This document shows positions 11,552 through 13,850 of a stretch of 13,850 nucleotides of DNA, in pieces (within the stretch, counting starts at the first letter, position 1; each line of letters starts with the position of its first letter). This stretch comes from an uncultured Rhodospirillaceae bacterium (GTDB lineage: Bacteria > Pseudomonadota > Alphaproteobacteria > MPNO01), in assembly GCA_937916005.1 (NCBI GenBank), contig CALGIA010000392.1, positions 1 to 13,850 on the forward strand, given 5' to 3'. Made by a program: the position numbers and the translations under genes. The notes beneath the pieces are model-generated. The model was not told the DNA's origin, searched no databases, and saw nothing but the letters and a program-made list of their open reading frames with translations.

Positions 11552-13591
11552 ATGGAAAAATCGAAGGAAAAATCGAAGGAAAAATCGAAACCCAAGCCGC
11601 TCATATGCAACTGCGACGGCACGATGGCGCTGGACGGCGTCAAGCTGTCACGCGCCTGCGGCCGGGAACTGGACATTCACACCCAGCTTTGCCGCGCCGG
11701 GGTTCCTTCATTCGAGGCGGCCGTGGCCGGCGGCGAACCCCTGCTGGTCTGCTGTACCCAGGAAGCGCCGCTGTTTGAGGAAATTCTCGGAGACTCGGGC
11801 GCCGACACGGAAATTACCTATGTCAATATCCGCGAGCGCGCGGGCTGGTCCGATGAGGGCGCCGACGCCACCGCCAAAATAGCGGCCCTGATCGCCGAAG
11901 CCGGTATCGAGACGCCGCCTGCCCGCAGCCTGACGCTGACCTCCATCGGGCGCGCGCTTATCTATGGGCGGGACGAGAGCGCGCTGGAGGCCGCATCGCA
12001 ACTGGCCGGACGGCTCGACGCCACGGTCCTGATCAGCGGCCCGGCTGGGATCATGCCGCCCGCCATGACCGGTTTCCCGATATTCGCGGGGACCATCACC
12101 GGGCTTTCCGGTTATCTCGGCGCGTTCTCGATCCAGGTCGACGGGTTTGCGCGCGCCGAACCCGCATCACGCGGCGCGCTGAAATTCGAGCCCGGCCGCG
12201 ACGGCGTCGCGCTGGAATTCGATCTGGTGATCGATATGACCGGCGGGACGGCGCTGATTTCCGCGCCGGAAAAACGCGACGGCTATCTGCGGGCCGATCC
12301 GGTCAGTCCGGTCCAGGTTCAAAAGGCGCTGTTCGACGCCAGCGATCTGGTCGGCGAATTCGATAAGCCGATCTATGTGGACTACAACGAAAATATCTGC
12401 ACCCATTCGCGCAACACTGTGACCGGCTGTAATCGCTGTATCGACATCTGCCCCGCATCGGCGATCGCATCCGACGGCGATATCGTGGCCTTCGACCATC
12501 ATCTCTGCGCCGGATGCGGCGGGTGCGCCAGCGTGTGTCCGACCGGCGCGGCTGCCTATACGATACCGTCCGGCGATGTTCTGTATCAACGGCTTCGCGC
12601 CCTGCTGGGCGCCTATGGCGCGGCGGGCGGCGCCGGCCCGGTTCTGTTGATCCATGATGGGGACCATGGCGACGGCTTGATCGGCGCCATGGCGCGCGTT
12701 GGGCGCGGGCTGCCGGCGCGGGTTTTGCCGTTCGCGGTCAACGAAGTCACCCAGATCGGCTTCGACGTACTCGCCACGTCCATTGCCTATGGCGCGGGAC
12801 GCATCGTGGTGCTGACCCCGCCGTCGCGGCGCGACGAGCTGGATGGGTTGCGCCAGCAGACGGAACTGATGGATGCGGCGCTTTCGGGCCTCGGCCACGG
12901 GACGGGGCGGGTTGTGCTGAACGACGAAACCGATCCGGATATCCTGGCTGAGACTCTCTACGGTCTGGACACGCCGTCTGAAATTCCGGCCGCCTCATTT
13001 CTGCCCATGGGCGGCAAACGCACCCTGTCGGCCATGGCGCTGGAACATCTGCACCAACATGCGCCAACGCCGGTGGATGTGCTTTCCCTGCCGGCGGGCG
13101 CGCCTTTCGGCGCCGTGCTTATCGACGTGGCGGGCTGCACGCTCTGCATGTCCTGCGTCGGGACCTGCCCGACCGGCGCGCTGATCGACAATCCTGACGC
13201 GCCCATGCTGCGCTTTATCGAACAGGCCTGCGTCCAGTGCGGCCTGTGCCGCAACACCTGTCCGGAATCGGTCATGACGCTTGTTCCGCGCTTCAGCTTC
13301 ACCGAGGAATCGCGCCGCGAGATGGTGCTGAAACAGGAAGAGCCGTTCGAATGCATCGTCTGCGCCAAACCGTTTGCGGCGAAATCGGCGATCGAGCGCA
13401 CCATCGAAAAACTGGCCGGCCATCCCATGTTCGCCGATGATCCCGTGGGTCTGGACCGTCTCCGCATGTGCCAGGATTGCCGCGTCACGACCCAGATCAC
13501 CGACGATCAGCCCATGGCCCAGGGCACCCGCCGCCTGACGCGCACCACCGACGACTACCTCGCCGGCAAGGTGGACGACGACGAGCCTTGA
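11552..13591 (+). CDS. Polyferredoxin-like multi-[4Fe-4S] protein of the formate dehydrogenase locus
   Basis: This 679-residue soluble protein has no signal peptide or membrane helix. After a lysine-rich EKSK repeat (2-13) comes an N-terminal domain with LICNCDGTM (C19, C21), C36, C47 and C67-C68. A Rossmann-like stretch (about 131-165) and a region ending FDKPIYVDYNENICTHS follow. Four ferredoxin motifs are visible: C283/C293-C296-C300, C319-C322-C325-C329, C529-C532-C535-C539 and C560-C563-C566-C570. The region between the pairs (about 362-460) distantly recalls the MvhD/hydrogenase iron-sulfur subunit fold without its cysteines. A last pair, C601-C604 and C640-C643, may hold zinc or a fifth cluster. 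I recall this architecture in alphaproteobacterial fdh loci. The ATG has AGGGAG 12 nt upstream. It is divergent from DUF3305. It may supply electrons or clusters during maturation; a catalytic role is not excluded. Confidence 0.87.
   Translation: MEKSKEKSKEKSKPKPLICNCDGTMALDGVKLSRACGRELDIHTQLCRAGVPSFEAAVAGGEPLLVCCTQEAPLFEEILGDSGADTEITYVNIRERAGWSDEGADATAKIAALIAEAGIETPPARSLTLTSIGRALIYGRDESALEAASQLAGRLDATVLISGPAGIMPPAMTGFPIFAGTITGLSGYLGAFSIQVDGFARAEPASRGALKFEPGRDGVALEFDLVIDMTGGTALISAPEKRDGYLRADPVSPVQVQKALFDASDLVGEFDKPIYVDYNENICTHSRNTVTGCNRCIDICPASAIASDGDIVAFDHHLCAGCGGCASVCPTGAAAYTIPSGDVLYQRLRALLGAYGAAGGAGPVLLIHDGDHGDGLIGAMARVGRGLPARVLPFAVNEVTQIGFDVLATSIAYGAGRIVVLTPPSRRDELDGLRQQTELMDAALSGLGHGTGRVVLNDETDPDILAETLYGLDTPSEIPAASFLPMGGKRTLSAMALEHLHQHAPTPVDVLSLPAGAPFGAVLIDVAGCTLCMSCVGTCPTGALIDNPDAPMLRFIEQACVQCGLCRNTCPESVMTLVPRFSFTEESRREMVLKQEEPFECIVCAKPFAAKSAIERTIEKLAGHPMFADDPVGLDRLRMCQDCRVTTQITDDQPMAQGTRRLTRTTDDYLAGKVDDDEP
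11555..11590 (+). repeat. Three tandem 12-bp units encoding EKSK-EKSK-EKSK
   Basis: The unit GAAAAATCGAAG occurs twice exactly and a third time with one change in its last base, directly after the start codon of the polyferredoxin gene. It encodes EKSK three times, keeps the reading frame, and could vary in copy number by slippage. Confidence 0.9.
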
Positions 13592-13626
13592 ATACCAGGG
13601 CTAGGCGCCGGCCGCGGCCGACGCCA

Positions 13627-13656
13627 AACGCAATTGGCGCGGGGCCAATTAGCGTT
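13627..13656. terminator. Hairpin between the polyferredoxin gene and tRNA-Arg, probable bidirectional terminator
   Basis: AACGCAATTGGC (13627-13638) pairs with GCCAATTAGCGTT (13644-13656): 12 base pairs, one bulged A and a 5-nt loop. The plus strand continues with a moderately T-rich stretch and the minus strand with TTTGGCG. It lies between two convergent genes, 35 nt after the CDS stop and 14 nt after the tRNA 3' end, and can serve both. Confidence 0.65.
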
Positions 13657-13670
13657 CATTGTTGGTTTGT

Positions 13671-13747
13671 TGGTGCGCCCGGCGAGATTCGAACTCACGA
13701 CCCCCAGATTAGGAATCTGGTGCTCTATCCTACTGAGCTACGGGCGC
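13671..13747 (-). tRNA. tRNA-Arg (anticodon CCT)
   Basis: The minus strand folds as a complete tRNA. The acceptor stem GCGCCCG pairs with CGGGCGC and is followed by an encoded CCA (13673-13671). The D arm is GCTC...GAGC, the anticodon stem is CCAGA/TCTGG with loop TTCCTAA, and the T loop is GTTCGAATC. The anticodon CCT (13713-13711) reads AGG, so this is tRNA-Arg. It is 77 nt with CCA. It is convergent with the polyferredoxin gene. No duplicated tRNA 3' end is seen in the window, so there is no sign of an integrated element here. Confidence 0.96.
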
Positions 13748-13850
13748 AATCATGCTTCGTATATCACACGTAAGCAACGCGACTCCACCGAAAATCCTAC
13801 CGGAGGGCGATCATAAGATCGTGCCAATCGATGATCGCAGGCTCGTGCCT
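13748..13850. other. Region upstream of tRNA-Arg with no recognised gene
   Basis: The last 103 bases hold the upstream region of the minus-strand tRNA. They presumably contain its promoter, but no clear hexamer pair, ORF with family resemblance or repeat is seen. Confidence 0.5.

Noticed and set aside
13605..13624. G+C-rich palindrome CGGCCGCGGCCG after the polyferredoxin stop
   Set aside because: Short and without a T-run; likely a by-product of composition. The hairpin just downstream is the better terminator.
13671..13747. tRNA-Arg as an attachment site of an integrated element
   Set aside because: No second copy of the tRNA 3' end, no integrase and no change of composition are seen in the window.
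13468..13816. Two plus-strand ORFs (13468-13773 and 13634-13816) with peptides such as EIRTHDPQIRNLVLYPTELRAQ-like and ARFELTTPRL-like stretches
   Set aside because: These are translations across the minus-strand tRNA-Arg gene, a well-known source of spurious proteins.

Overview
The window (about 62% G+C by eye) looks like an alphaproteobacterial chromosome. The best evidence is a complete locus for a membrane-associated, periplasm-facing molybdenum/tungsten formate dehydrogenase of the FDH3 type, as known from Methylobacterium and the bradyrhizobia, with the accessory families that usually travel with it in that class. Assignments rest on recognised motifs and remembered family sequence patterns; no search was run.

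Layout. Positions 2-589 (+) hold the 3' part of an amidohydrolase-2 family gene that begins before the window. It converges on an MBL-fold hydrolase gene (604-1635, -), which lies downstream of a DUF6352-type gene (1755-2768, -). A 41-codon membrane-protein gene (2848-2973, +) sits alone in opposite orientation. From 11506 down to 2998 the minus strand is one tightly packed gene set: DUF3305 - DUF3306 - TorD-like chaperone - small Tat peptide - FdhA - FdhB - lipoprotein - FdhC (cytochrome b) - PepSY-like secreted protein - biotin/lipoate-ligase-fold protein. Several junctions overlap by a few bases (GTGA, ATGA, 8 nt). Divergent from DUF3305, on the plus strand, is a 679-residue polyferredoxin-like protein (11552-13591). 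A strong hairpin then separates it from a convergent tRNA-Arg(CCT) gene (13671-13747, -). Nothing is recognised in 13748-13850.

How it works together. FdhA has a Tat signal, one N-terminal [4Fe-4S] motif and Cys (not Sec) at the catalytic position. It would oxidise formate at the outer face of the inner membrane. Electrons would pass through four clusters in FdhB to the haems of FdhC and on to quinone or a c-type cytochrome. The TorD-like protein probably guards the Tat substrate during cofactor insertion. The small Tat peptide, the lipoprotein and the PepSY-like protein are exported partners of unknown role. DUF3305, DUF3306, the polyferredoxin, the ligase-fold protein and DUF6352 have no established function; their position suggests roles in maturing, wiring or controlling the enzyme. 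No fdhD, fdhE or molybdate transport gene is in the window.

The points most worth a second look are the polyferredoxin-like protein with its extra Cys pairs and EKSK repeat, the ligase-fold protein with no usable catalytic lysine, the ambiguous start of DUF3305 with a promoter-like site inside the extension, and a 12-bp hairpin after fdhB that may set subunit stoichiometry. No mobile element, CRISPR array or prophage is visible.
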